NCBI GenBank assembly: GCA_021811105.1
Contig: JAJZPM010000002.1
Coordinates: 124,001-188,000, forward strand
Reading direction: 5' to 3'
DNA length: 64,000 nucleotides
Source of the DNA: Nitrospirota bacterium
Lineage (GTDB): Bacteria; Nitrospirota; Thermodesulfovibrionia; Thermodesulfovibrionales; UBA6898
The translations under genes were made by a program, and so were the position numbers. The first letter of the stretch is position 1. The number at the start of each line of letters is the position of its first letter. Below, piece by piece: positions 1 to 7,884 of this stretch. The notes under the pieces were generated by a model, which was given only the letters and a program-made list of their open reading frames with translations, was not told the origin of the DNA and did no database searches.

Positions 1-318
1 GCACTTCGCGGAGCTGAGTATGCCGATGGCATCCGGTCCGTACTTCTCCCGTGTCCCGGACAGTCTTGAAGCGATCAGATCGAGGGCGTCCTCCCAGGAA
101 GACTTCTGGAGTATGCCGTCCTTCCTAACAAGCGGGTATTTCAGCCTGTCCGGATGCTGGACAAACTCATGGGAATTCCACCCCTTCACGCAGAGGCTGC
201 CGTGGTTCACAGGGTGATGGGCGCTCGGGGAAACCCCGGTGATGAGGCCGTTTTCCACGTGCAGGTAAAGTCCGCAGCCGCAGCCGCAATAGGGACAGAT
301 GGTAGAAACCTTTTCCAT
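1..318 (-). CDS. Molybdopterin oxidoreductase, formate dehydrogenase alpha-like (N-terminal part)
   Basis: The gene runs off the left edge, and only its first 106 codons are in the window. The protein opens with a CPYCGCGCG motif followed about 25 residues later by GSLCVKG. This is the four-cysteine [4Fe-4S] site that begins formate dehydrogenase alpha subunits and related molybdopterin/tungstopterin oxidoreductases. The next stretch (WNSHEFVQHPDRLKYPLVR) is the usual entry to the catalytic domain. Members oxidise formate or a similar small substrate and pass electrons through the cluster. An in-frame ATG at 333 is an alternative start, and neither start has a clear ribosome binding site. No twin-arginine signal is seen, so a cytoplasmic enzyme is likely. 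The family is clear, but the exact substrate cannot be settled from this fragment. Confidence 0.8.
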   Translation of the reverse strand, partial: MEKVSTICPYCGCGCGLYLHVENGLITGVSPSAHHPVNHGSLCVKGWNSHEFVQHPDRLKYPLVRKDGILQKSSWEDALDLIASRLSGTREKYGPDAIGILSSAKC

Positions 319-440
319 ACTTAAATGTAACATAAAAAAGGCGGCCGGAGGTATCATGGAACGCTGAGGGCGGCGGCCCGGTAGCGTGGCCGCCTGACTT
401 ATCGGATGCGCAGGGCTCCCGCGGGGGTCGCCCGGGACCG

Positions 441-881
441 CTACGCGGTATACCCGCCGGTGATAAAGTCTTTTAGATAATGGATCTCGGAGTGGAGCTT
501 GCCCACCTGAGTCTGAATGATGTCCCGGACCGAAAGCATCCCTATCACGTTCCCGGCGTCGACCACAGGGAGGTGACGGATATTCTTTTCGACCATGACC
601 GCCATCACGTCGTTCAGGTCGTCTTCCATCTGCGCGACGATAAGGTTCGTCGTCATCACGTCTTTCACGGGGATCTCCTTGAAACTTTTTCCGTCGAAGG
701 TGAGATAACCCCGGACCACGTCCCTTTCCGTAAAAATCCCGACGTTATTACAATGGTCGGTGACCAGAAGGGCGCTGATCTTCCTGCCGTTCATCACCCT
801 GATGGCGTCCTCGATCGAACTGCCCGCATCGATCGAAACAACGTCCTTGCCCTTGGCCTCGAGAAGATTTTTTACTTTCAT
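441..881 (-). CDS. CBS-domain pair protein
   Basis: This 146-residue protein is almost entirely two tandem CBS motifs, roughly residues 5-65 and 75-135. CBS pairs bind adenine nucleotides such as AMP, ATP or SAM and act as energy sensors. The repeated pattern is visible as SIDAGSSIEDAIRVMNGRKI, then VTDHCNNVGIFTERDVVR, and again MVEKNIRHLPVVDAGNVIGMLSVRDII. No catalytic domain is attached. I chose the ATG at 881, which has a G-rich sequence just upstream, over a GTG two codons earlier. It follows the amtB-glnK unit and the DUF1646 gene on the same strand after a gap of about 165 bases, so co-transcription is possible but not shown. The partner protein is unknown. Confidence 0.85.
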   Translation of the reverse strand: MKVKNLLEAKGKDVVSIDAGSSIEDAIRVMNGRKISALLVTDHCNNVGIFTERDVVRGYLTFDGKSFKEIPVKDVMTTNLIVAQMEDDLNDVMAVMVEKNIRHLPVVDAGNVIGMLSVRDIIQTQVGKLHSEIHYLKDFITGGYTA

Positions 882-1046
882 GATCACACCCCCGAAAAAA
901 GGTTGCTGTGGTTTATACTCACAGGGCTGGAAACTGCCCCCTTTGACAAAAGGTATTATTTCACATCTTAGAGCAAAAAAGGGGAAATGTCTCTATTGTT
1001 TTTTCTTATCGTTTTATCGAGGGGAAAGCGTGAGTGATTTGGGGGT

Positions 1047-2096
1047 TCAAGCGACAAAAAGGATGACATAATAGGCCCCCATCAACACAAGCCCGAGGGG
1101 TATGCCTATCACTGCCCATGACCTGCTCGAAATCCCAAGCTTCGAAGCGGATATGATATTCGGTATGTTGCCCGGGATAAGCATGCCGCCCGCGATGACC
1201 ACACCCATGAGGATTCCTGTTATCTGAGGGACACTCATCTGCGGCCCGATCTCGGCAGCTGCGAGCGTTGCATTGTCGAGGACGGCGGATGACATATTGA
1301 TCCAGTACAAAAGGCCGGGGTGCAACGGGGCGATATAGGCGTCGATAAAGGGTTTGAATCCCGTTCCCAAAAGGATAAGGGATACGACGAACACATAGAC
1401 CCTCCCTGCCCTCGTGAAAATGTCGCGGACTGATTCAGGATGGTCCTCCGTGACACTTTCCCGCAAAGGGACCTCGCTGCCCCTCAGCAAAGCGCCGAAT
1501 CCTGCCAGAAGAAGCACACCCGGGATGATGTAGGCGCCGACAAGCCTCAGCAGGAAGAAAAAGTCGACTTCGTGTGCGCCTCCGCGCAGCTTTGCCAGCA
1601 CTACGGTTGACAGGGGCTCGCCGATGGGGGTGAGTGCGGCCCCAAGCCCGATGGAAAAGCAGGCCAGCACGGTAAGGGTCGTCTCGTACTTTTTGTCGAG
1701 ACTGAGGGCGCTGATTATTTCACAGAGAATGAGGGCGGCGATGATGGCCGTTATGATGCTCGACAGAAGGCCGAGTGTAAATATGGTCATGGCAGCGAAT
1801 AGACGTGGGCCTACGGCAGACTCCCAGGCTACTATTTTTTTCTTCAGGGCAGGCCGAAATGCCCTGAAGAGACCGCCGAATATCAGCGTCGCCAGTGTAA
1901 GTTTTATCGGCTCGGCAAGGGCGGATTCGACCAGGTCCGGCGTCCAGACTGCTTTGGGCCCCATTGCGTGCGCCGCAGTGACGGCGATGACAGCCATTGC
2001 CAGCAGAAAGACCTCGATATTTTCCTCCACTTTTTTTACCGAAAGCGGAAGCACCAAGATGAAGGTAAATACAGAGCCTAATGTTATTGAAAGCAT
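1047..2096 (-). CDS. DUF1646 family integral membrane protein (putative cation transporter)
   Basis: A polytopic membrane protein of about 350 residues with some ten hydrophobic segments. It resembles DUF1646 proteins, which are related to ion:proton antiporter-type transporters. Characteristic stretches are LPLSVKKVEENIE near the N-terminus, GLGAALTPIGEPLSTVV in the middle and PGNIPNIISASKLG near the C-terminus. The open frame extends to an ATG at 2141, but the first 15 codons would lie inside a perfect 12-bp hairpin downstream of glnK. I therefore prefer the internal Met at 2096, which gives an N-terminus of normal length for the family. It sits directly after glnK, so it may be read through from the ammonium operon. 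Substrate is unknown; sodium/proton exchange is only a family-level guess. Confidence 0.65.
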   Translation of the reverse strand: MLSITLGSVFTFILVLPLSVKKVEENIEVFLLAMAVIAVTAAHAMGPKAVWTPDLVESALAEPIKLTLATLIFGGLFRAFRPALKKKIVAWESAVGPRLFAAMTIFTLGLLSSIITAIIAALILCEIISALSLDKKYETTLTVLACFSIGLGAALTPIGEPLSTVVLAKLRGGAHEVDFFFLLRLVGAYIIPGVLLLAGFGALLRGSEVPLRESVTEDHPESVRDIFTRAGRVYVFVVSLILLGTGFKPFIDAYIAPLHPGLLYWINMSSAVLDNATLAAAEIGPQMSVPQITGILMGVVIAGGMLIPGNIPNIISASKLGISSRSWAVIGIPLGLVLMGAYYVILFVA

Positions 2097-2106
2097 GTCT
2101 TTCAGA

Positions 2107-2136
2107 AATGGGGACAGGACAACGCCTGTCCCCATT
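2107..2136 (-). terminator. Perfect 12-bp hairpin after glnK
   Basis: AATGGGGACAGG (2107-2118) and CCTGTCCCCATT (2125-2136) form a perfect stem with a six-base loop, starting 23 bases after the glnK stop codon. Only three T residues follow on the minus strand, so it is a weak intrinsic terminator at best. The same sequence style is common in small dispersed palindromes, so it may instead be a repeat element. Confidence 0.45.
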
Positions 2137-2158
2137 CTCATTATGTTTTATTAGCGGT

Positions 2159-2506
<348 letters not shown>

Positions 2507-2513
2507 CTATTTA

Positions 2514-4169
2514 TTATCTATGACTGTGCCTTGTCTGGAAGTCAGGATAGGCGCTGACCGCGACCTCCGCCTGGTCAAGCCCTTCAATTTCCACCTCTTC
2601 CGGCACCCTCAGTCCTACGACCTTGTCAAGTATCTTGAAAAAGATATAGGACACTACGAACACATAGACAATGTTGGTCAGTGTGCCGATGCACTGAGCG
2701 GCAAACTGTGAGGCATCTCCGTAAAAGAGCCCCTTTACGGTTCCGGCGACACCATTCAGGCCGTCGCCGTAAGTGCCGTCGGCAAAGAGGCCGAGAGAGA
2801 TGACACCCCATGCGCCGTTCACTCCGTGGACTGAAAAAGCGCCGACCGGATCGTCGATCTTGAGCTTCTGGTCCACAAACAAGACCGAAATACAGACCAG
2901 GATGCCGGCAATAGCTCCAATCAGAACTGCGACCGGCGCGGTAACAAAGGCACAAGGCGCCGTTATTGCGACCAGTCCCGCGAGCATGCCGTTTGCGATC
3001 ATGCTGATGTCCGGCTTGCCGTAGCGCATCCACATGTATGCCATTGCGGAGAATGCGCCTCCCGCCGATGCGAGCATGGTGTTCGTGGCGACAACTCCTA
3101 TACGCAGGTCGGTGCCAGCCAGTGTAGAGCCGGCATTGAACCCGAACCACCCAAAGGCGAGGATAAAGGTCCCTACTACAGCCATGGGTATGTGATGGCC
3201 GGGTATCGAATGGACTTTACCATCTTTATACTTTCCGATCCTCGGCCCGATCACAATTGCGCCTGCCAGCGCCGCAACCCCGCCCACCATATGGACCACC
3301 GACGAGCCTGCAAAGTCTACATGCCCGTGTCCTAAGCCAAAATTCTTGCCTAACTGGGACAGCCAGCCTCCTCCCCATACCCAGTTGGCATAAAGAGGAT
3401 AGAGAACTCCTCCTACGAAGAAACCGTAAATAACGAAGGATTTGAAGTTCCAACGCTCGGCCATCGAACCTGTCGGAATCGTGGCAGTCGTATCCATAAA
3501 CACCATCTGAAACAGGAAGAGCGTAAAAATCGCGGCGTCATAGCTCGCCCCGGAGAGAAAAAATCCGGTCGTACCGAAGAGCCCGAAGTCCTTTCCGAAG
3601 AGGTGGATGGTGAACTCGTTGTTCAAAAGGCCGAGACCGCTGCCTAGTGTACCGCCGCCGACACCACCCATCTGCAAGGCGAAACCGCATATCCAGTAGC
3701 CGAGCATGCCGAGCGGATAGACCATGAAGTTCATCGCCATAGTATGCCCGGCGTTCTTGGCCTGGGTAAAACCTGTCTCAACCATGGCAAATCCAGCCTG
3801 CATAAACATGACGAGGAACCCGCACACAAGCGTCCAGACAAAATTTATGGCAATTCTGTTATGTCCTATGACATCTGCCAATTTTGCGGCGAGCGGCTCA
3901 TTCTTAGAAAGCTTTTCCATATCTTCCTTTGTGGGAGCTCCCGCGCTGCCCCCCACAATGTCAGCCGCCCCCCCCGTATTCGCACCGGACGGGTCCGGCT
4001 TAAGTTCCGCAGCAGGCGCCGGTGCCGGGGCTGCAGGTGCCGGCTGAGCAGGAGCTGCCTGCTCAGCCGCAGAAGGAGGGTTAGCCTTCGGCACCTGGTC
4101 TTCGGCAAATACCGACCTTGCCGAAATCATGAATAAAATCAAGAATCCTACACCCAGTAATCGTTTCAT
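2514..4169 (-). CDS. amtB: Ammonium transporter AmtB
   Basis: A 551-residue ammonium channel. It begins with a hydrophobic signal segment ending in VFAED, then has an unusually long Pro/Ala-rich periplasmic stretch (about residues 25-75) before the eleven-helix Amt core starts near residue 105 (FVWTLVCGFLVMFMQAGFA). Core family signatures are present, including AMNFMVYPLG, DFAGSSVVHMVGG and FGWFGFNAGST. Amt proteins conduct ammonium or ammonia into the cytoplasm. The N-terminal extension, longer than in E. coli AmtB, is odd but in frame and preceded by AAGGAGAT before ATG 4169. Upstream is the beta-barrel porin, and glnK follows 16 bases downstream. This arrangement suggests uptake across both membranes plus PII control in a single unit. 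Confidence 0.95.
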   Translation of the reverse strand: MKRLLGVGFLILFMISARSVFAEDQVPKANPPSAAEQAAPAQPAPAAPAPAPAAELKPDPSGANTGGAADIVGGSAGAPTKEDMEKLSKNEPLAAKLADVIGHNRIAINFVWTLVCGFLVMFMQAGFAMVETGFTQAKNAGHTMAMNFMVYPLGMLGYWICGFALQMGGVGGGTLGSGLGLLNNEFTIHLFGKDFGLFGTTGFFLSGASYDAAIFTLFLFQMVFMDTTATIPTGSMAERWNFKSFVIYGFFVGGVLYPLYANWVWGGGWLSQLGKNFGLGHGHVDFAGSSVVHMVGGVAALAGAIVIGPRIGKYKDGKVHSIPGHHIPMAVVGTFILAFGWFGFNAGSTLAGTDLRIGVVATNTMLASAGGAFSAMAYMWMRYGKPDISMIANGMLAGLVAITAPCAFVTAPVAVLIGAIAGILVCISVLFVDQKLKIDDPVGAFSVHGVNGAWGVISLGLFADGTYGDGLNGVAGTVKGLFYGDASQFAAQCIGTLTNIVYVFVVSYIFFKILDKVVGLRVPEEVEIEGLDQAEVAVSAYPDFQTRHSHR

Positions 4170-4198
4170 CTCGTTATCTCCTTATCGTGCTCCATTGT

Positions 4199-5302
4199 TT
4201 ACCACGTATACATTACGCCGAGCGCGATCGTGTCCTGGCTTTTACTGCTGCCGGAATCGAAAGACATCTGGTCGGACCAGTCATGCCGGTACTCGGGCCT
4301 TACTATGATCGCCTTTGCTATCCTGAATTCAGGTGTGAACGTGATCTCCTTCAGCTTTTGGGCCGTACCTGTCCTCAGTCCGTTTTTGTCATCAAAGTAT
4401 TCCGCACGTATCGCGGTACTGAAGAGATCGCTGAAGTCGTATTTCGCGTATCCCGCGATGCCATACCACTTTGCGGTGCCGCCGTCGGCTGCCGAATGTT
4501 CTTCTGTTGCATAATCCGTATTCACTACAAGGGTCAGTTCCTTCGCCGGCCTAAAGGTGCCTACCCAGTCGAAGAGGAACCTGTTGTCGTGGTTGTTATT
4601 GTCCTTTTCAGGTCCATACATGAGGTTGAACGTCAGTGCAACCGGCTCAGTTGGCGTATAGCCCAGGGTCAGCCCGAACGTCTTTCCCTCATTGTTGTCA
4701 TCCGTGTTGTCCCACCCGTTGACGATGTACACGTTCGCGTTCACCTGGTCGGAGAAGGCATATCCCGCCATCAGCCCGGTGTGGGTAAAGGGTATGGCAT
4801 AATTAAACAGAAAAGAACGGGAATAGTTCATATCGTCTTTGGCCTCTATGACCTCGGCGCCATGCATTGTGACGAATTTCCCGAACCGGAACTTAACCCC
4901 CCTGCCTATCGGCGCAAGATAGTCGATATACGCCTCGGTGAGGTCGAACGGGTCATCGCCTTCTCCGAGCCCTCTTGAGTGGATGAACTTCGCGGTCTCG
5001 CCGGCAGACAGCTTCAGCCTGTAGCCGACACCGCCGAGGGGAGCATCTTTCGTGAACATTAGTTCTGCAAGGTCTAAGGTAAAACTGTCGGCCTTGTGGT
5101 CAAAGACCCTCAGGTCGTTCTCGCCGGAGTCGGGGTTTTTGAAGTTGTACGTATACCCACCCTGCAGATAGATACTCAACCCGAGCATCTTCTTGATGTC
5201 GTCCAGGCTCGTGCCTGCAGGCTTGGCGTCTTCGGCATAGGCACTTGAAACAAACAAAATTAACAACAGAAGCATTGCTGTCTTAAGAATCCTTTTCTTC
5301 AT
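4199..5302 (-). CDS. Outer-membrane beta-barrel porin (BBP2/OmpL-like)
   Basis: A 367-residue secreted protein. The Sec signal (MKKRILKTAMLLLLILFVSSAYA) is followed by alternating amphipathic strands rich in Tyr, Phe, Asp and Asn, ending in MYTW. That terminal aromatic is typical of outer-membrane barrels. Stretches such as EAYIDYLAPIGRGVKFRFGKF and VYIVNGWDN are typical of the putative beta-barrel porin-2 family. I chose the ATG at 5302 because AGGAGG lies eight bases upstream and the signal peptide starts there; the open frame extends 14 codons further. It sits between the small HTH gene and amtB. I infer that it admits ammonium or another small nitrogen compound through the outer membrane. 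Substrate selectivity is not visible. Confidence 0.8.
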   Translation of the reverse strand: MKKRILKTAMLLLLILFVSSAYAEDAKPAGTSLDDIKKMLGLSIYLQGGYTYNFKNPDSGENDLRVFDHKADSFTLDLAELMFTKDAPLGGVGYRLKLSAGETAKFIHSRGLGEGDDPFDLTEAYIDYLAPIGRGVKFRFGKFVTMHGAEVIEAKDDMNYSRSFLFNYAIPFTHTGLMAGYAFSDQVNANVYIVNGWDNTDDNNEGKTFGLTLGYTPTEPVALTFNLMYGPEKDNNNHDNRFLFDWVGTFRPAKELTLVVNTDYATEEHSAADGGTAKWYGIAGYAKYDFSDLFSTAIRAEYFDDKNGLRTGTAQKLKEITFTPEFRIAKAIIVRPEYRHDWSDQMSFDSGSSKSQDTIALGVMYTW

Positions 5303-5359
5303 CTCTTCCTCCTTATAAAAATTTATTGGCACATAGGATTGCATGACCGGCCCCTCATT

Positions 5360-5545
5360 TTACCCATCCTCGATCCATCGCACCTCCTTTATCCGTAGTC
5401 CGTATTTCCTGATCTTATATCCGATCATCCTTTCGGTTATGCCAAGTTTCCTGGCGGCCTTTGCCATGACCCAGTTGCAATCCTTGAGGGCGTTGATTAT
5501 TTCTTCCCTTTCCATTTCCTTTATTTTTTCTTTAAGAGTTTCCAT
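5360..5545 (-). CDS. Stand-alone Fis-type helix-turn-helix protein (NifA C-terminal domain-like)
   Basis: This 61-residue protein consists only of a Fis/NtrC-type helix-turn-helix: EREEIINALKDCNWVMAKAA, then RKLGITERMIGYKIRKYGL. The second half closely resembles the DNA-binding tail of NifA activators. No AAA+ sigma-54 activation domain or GAF domain precedes it. The Met at 5545 is chosen because it lies just downstream of the -24/-12 promoter and has AAGG six to nine bases upstream; the longer frame to 5572 would start inside the promoter. A lone domain could dimerise and bind NifA-type enhancer sites without activating, acting as a competitor or an architectural protein. It could also be a remnant of a longer regulator, although its start signals look intact. 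Confidence 0.7.
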   Translation of the reverse strand: METLKEKIKEMEREEIINALKDCNWVMAKAARKLGITERMIGYKIRKYGLRIKEVRWIEDG

Positions 5546-5566
5546 CTCTTTACCTTGAATTACAAT

Positions 5567-5583
5567 TGCCAAAACCGTGCCAG
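5567..5583 (-). promoter_or_regulatory. Sigma-54 promoter for the HTH-porin-amtB-glnK unit
   Basis: CTGGCACGGTTTTGGCA on the minus strand has the -24 GG (5581-5580) and the -12 GC (5569-5568) separated by exactly ten bases. Only one base of the TTGC box deviates. The predicted start is near 5556, eleven bases before ATG 5545, giving a minimal leader that is mostly the ribosome binding site. Confidence 0.8.
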
Positions 5584-5626
5584 GGGAAATCTGCTTGATT
5601 TATAAGGACAACGCAATGAATATATG

Positions 5627-5659
5627 CTACACAATTGTCTTAGTCAAACAATTATGTAG
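5627..5659 (-). promoter_or_regulatory. Large inverted repeat, probable enhancer/operator
   Basis: CTACACAATTGT (5627-5638) and ACAATTATGTAG (5648-5659) are inverted copies matching at 11 of 12 positions, separated by nine bases. The centre is about 86 bp upstream of the predicted start at 5556, the normal distance for a sigma-54 activator site. The inner core is TGT-N9-ACA, one base shorter than the NifA consensus TGT-N10-ACA. It begins eight bases after the modC stop and has no T-run, so a terminator is less likely. Confidence 0.6.
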
Positions 5660-5666
5660 TATCTTT

Positions 5667-6434
5667 TCAGGAACTTATGGGCAGAGGCAGAAAGCTAAAA
5701 GCATCGCCGGAAGGCCGGATAAATCCCGGCGGGTTGATGAGTGCTTCAACATCAGGGGATACCGGGCTGTGCAATATCTCTGAGGGGACGCCTGCCTGAA
5801 CAACCTTTCCTCCGGCGTATATAATCATCCTGTCTGCCAGACTATATGCCTCGGACATATCATGTGTCACAAGGATGACCGGGATAGTGAACTCACGTCT
5901 TATATCGCTGAGGATCTTCCTCATCTCGGCCCGCACCGGGTTATCAAGGGCCGAAAAGGGCTCGTCAAGGAGAAGCAGTCCGGGCCTTCTTATAAGTGCC
6001 CTCGCCAGGGTGACCCTCTGTTTCTGCCCGCCTGATATCTCTGAGGGGAGGCGGTTTTCGAGTCCATTAAGGCGAAAGGCACTCATCATTTTGATTAAGG
6101 CCTCCTCCCGTTCACTCTTTTTCAATCCGCTTGCGCCATACCGGATATTATCTCTTACAGTCATGTGAGGGAAAAGGGCAAGATCCTGGAAAACATAGCC
6201 GCAGGAACGCAGTTGTGCAGGAACATTGATCTTCGCAGCACTGTCAAAGTAAACAGTCCCGTCGATTCTTATTGTCCCTTCATCGGGCTCCATAAGCCCC
6301 GATATTGCCTGCAGTGTCATGGATTTTCCGGCTCCCGAGTAGCCGAAAAGCACGGCAAGCTCATCCCCGATTTCCCATTCGACGTCGAGGGAAAACCCGT
6401 TGACCTTTTTTTTCAGCGAAACAGACAGGCCCAT
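5667..6434 (-). CDS. modC: Molybdate ABC transporter ATP-binding protein ModC
   Basis: A 255-residue ABC ATPase with Walker A GYSGAGKS near residue 37, signature SGGQKQR and Walker B LLLLDEPFSALD, followed by the His-switch LVTHDMSEA. It powers uptake of molybdate with ModB and ModA. At 255 residues it carries little beyond the nucleotide-binding domain, so the C-terminal molybdate-binding Mop/TOBE domain of enteric ModC is absent or much reduced. The start is the ATG at 6434, whose A is the last base of the modB stop (TGATG), so translation is coupled. The location behind nifB and hesA fits a supply line of molybdenum for FeMo-cofactor. The open frame extends 31 codons upstream, but these overlap modB. 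Confidence 0.92.
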   Translation of the reverse strand: MGLSVSLKKKVNGFSLDVEWEIGDELAVLFGYSGAGKSMTLQAISGLMEPDEGTIRIDGTVYFDSAAKINVPAQLRSCGYVFQDLALFPHMTVRDNIRYGASGLKKSEREEALIKMMSAFRLNGLENRLPSEISGGQKQRVTLARALIRRPGLLLLDEPFSALDNPVRAEMRKILSDIRREFTIPVILVTHDMSEAYSLADRMIIYAGGKVVQAGVPSEILHSPVSPDVEALINPPGFIRPSGDAFSFLPLPISS

Positions 6435-7102
6435 CAGATCATCCTTTTGCCGAACCTGTTTGCGATGTAGAGGAGCGTACCGGAGATGAGCGTAAATACC
6501 GCAACCATTGCATGTGCCCCGGACCACTCACCACTTCCTGCTACTGAATAGATCGCAAGCGGCATGGTATCGGTTTTTCCCGGGATATTTCCTGCAAGCA
6601 TGAGTGTTGCGCCGAATTCACCCATGGCCCGCGCGAAAGAAAGCACTCCACCGGCGATGATGCCTTTCTTTGCGAGGGGCAGAATAACCCTCATTGCCGT
6701 CCCGGTCCGGGAATGGCCGAGTGTATAGGAGGCATTAATGAGATTTTTATCCACCGATTCGATTGCAGCCCTTGCCGTCTTGATCATAAGAGGCAGCGCT
6801 ACGACAAAGGATGCAAGCACAGCGGCATACCACGTGAACATGATCGTCCAGCCGGTCCACTCATAAATGAACCGGCCGATAGCGCCGTTTCTGCCGAAAA
6901 GGATAATGAGATAATAGCCGGTAACTGTAGGCGGCAGAACAAGCGGAAGTGTGAACAGAATATCGACCATTTCCTTGCCTTTGAAATCTCTGCTCGCAAG
7001 GAAGTAGGCGGCGGTGACGCCGATCACGACCACAAAAACAGTCGCCGCCGACGCAACCTGAAGAGAAAGTCCGAGAGAAAATAAAGCAGAGCTATCCAGC
7101 AT
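6434..7102 (-). CDS. modB: Molybdate ABC transporter permease ModB
   Basis: A 222-residue inner-membrane permease with five to six hydrophobic segments. It has the cytoplasmic coupling motif SFARAMGEFGATLMLAGN, which is the molybdate-type version of the EAA loop. The sequence TLPLVLPPTVTGYYL in the second helix region is also typical of ModB. It forms the channel through which molybdate, delivered by ModA, passes into the cytoplasm. The ATG at 7102 follows the modA stop directly, and the stop overlaps modC by one base, so modABC is a tight operon. Confidence 0.95.
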   Translation of the reverse strand: MLDSSALFSLGLSLQVASAATVFVVVIGVTAAYFLASRDFKGKEMVDILFTLPLVLPPTVTGYYLIILFGRNGAIGRFIYEWTGWTIMFTWYAAVLASFVVALPLMIKTARAAIESVDKNLINASYTLGHSRTGTAMRVILPLAKKGIIAGGVLSFARAMGEFGATLMLAGNIPGKTDTMPLAIYSVAGSGEWSGAHAMVAVFTLISGTLLYIANRFGKRMI

Positions 7103-7882
7103 CTATTGACCCGCCTTAAACCCATACGTACTCAAAATCATCTTCCCTTCCGCCGACGTTACCAGAGAGATGAAAGCCTTTGCAGTTACCTCGTTCTTTG
7201 TCCCCTTCACAATCGCAATCGGATAGACAGCCGCCTTATGGCTCCTCTCAGGAGCGGCCGCGACAATTCGGACCTCTTTCATTCTGGTCATTGCATCGGT
7301 CGAATATACAATCCCTGCATCTACTTCGGCGCGGGCCACGTAGTCAAGCGCCTGGCGGACGTTCTCCGTGAGAATCAATTTATCTCTTACAGCATCAAGT
7401 ATCTTAAAGTTGGCAAGGACTTCTTCGGCGTACCTGCCTGCGGGCACCGTTTTCGGGTTTCCGACCGCGATTTTCTTTATGCCTTCCTTTTTAAGTTCCT
7501 CAAATGACTTGATAAGTGTTTTTACATTCAACGGCACAATGAGCACCACGGAATTCGCGGCAAAGTCGGCCCGTGACGCCGGAGCGATAAGGCCCTTCTT
7601 CTCAAGTGCGTCCATGTCCTTCTGCGCGGCTGATGCAAACACGTCAACAGGAGCTCCGCCCTCGATCTGCCGCATCAGATCCCCCGATGCGCCGAAGTTG
7701 AACACCACTTTCGCCCCTTTATTCCTGGATTCGTAATACTTGCCGATCTCCTCAAAAACGTTCTTGAGGCTGATTGCTGCCGAGACGGTGATCTTTTTCG
7801 GACGTTCGGCAGAAAAAGCCGGGGAGAACATAATGAAGAGCCATAATGCGGTCATGCACAACAGGCCGACTCTTCCCATCAT
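7103..7882 (-). CDS. modA: Molybdate-binding protein ModA
   Basis: A 259-residue periplasmic binding protein. A signal peptide (about residues 1-23, ending in FSPAFSAE) is followed by the ModA start ITVSAAISLKNVFEEI, whose Ser residues coordinate the oxyanion. GASGDLMRQIEGGAPVDVFASA is the second conserved segment, and AEVDAGIVYSTDA is the third. It captures molybdate (or tungstate) outside the inner membrane for ModBC. I prefer the ATG at 7882 because AAGGA lies six bases before it and it follows the hesA stop by two bases; the open frame starts seven codons earlier inside hesA. Position in a nif operon indicates a role in feeding nitrogenase cofactor synthesis. Confidence 0.94.
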   Translation of the reverse strand: MMGRVGLLCMTALWLFIMFSPAFSAERPKKITVSAAISLKNVFEEIGKYYESRNKGAKVVFNFGASGDLMRQIEGGAPVDVFASAAQKDMDALEKKGLIAPASRADFAANSVVLIVPLNVKTLIKSFEELKKEGIKKIAVGNPKTVPAGRYAEEVLANFKILDAVRDKLILTENVRQALDYVARAEVDAGIVYSTDAMTRMKEVRIVAAAPERSHKAAVYPIAIVKGTKNEVTAKAFISLVTSAEGKMILSTYGFKAGQ

Positions 7883-7884
7883 TA

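Noticed and set aside
5326-5343. Sigma-54-like sequence TTGGCACATAGGATTGCA on the plus strand between the porin and HTH genes
   Set aside because: GG and GC are 11 bases apart instead of 10, and it would drive antisense transcription with no gene behind it.
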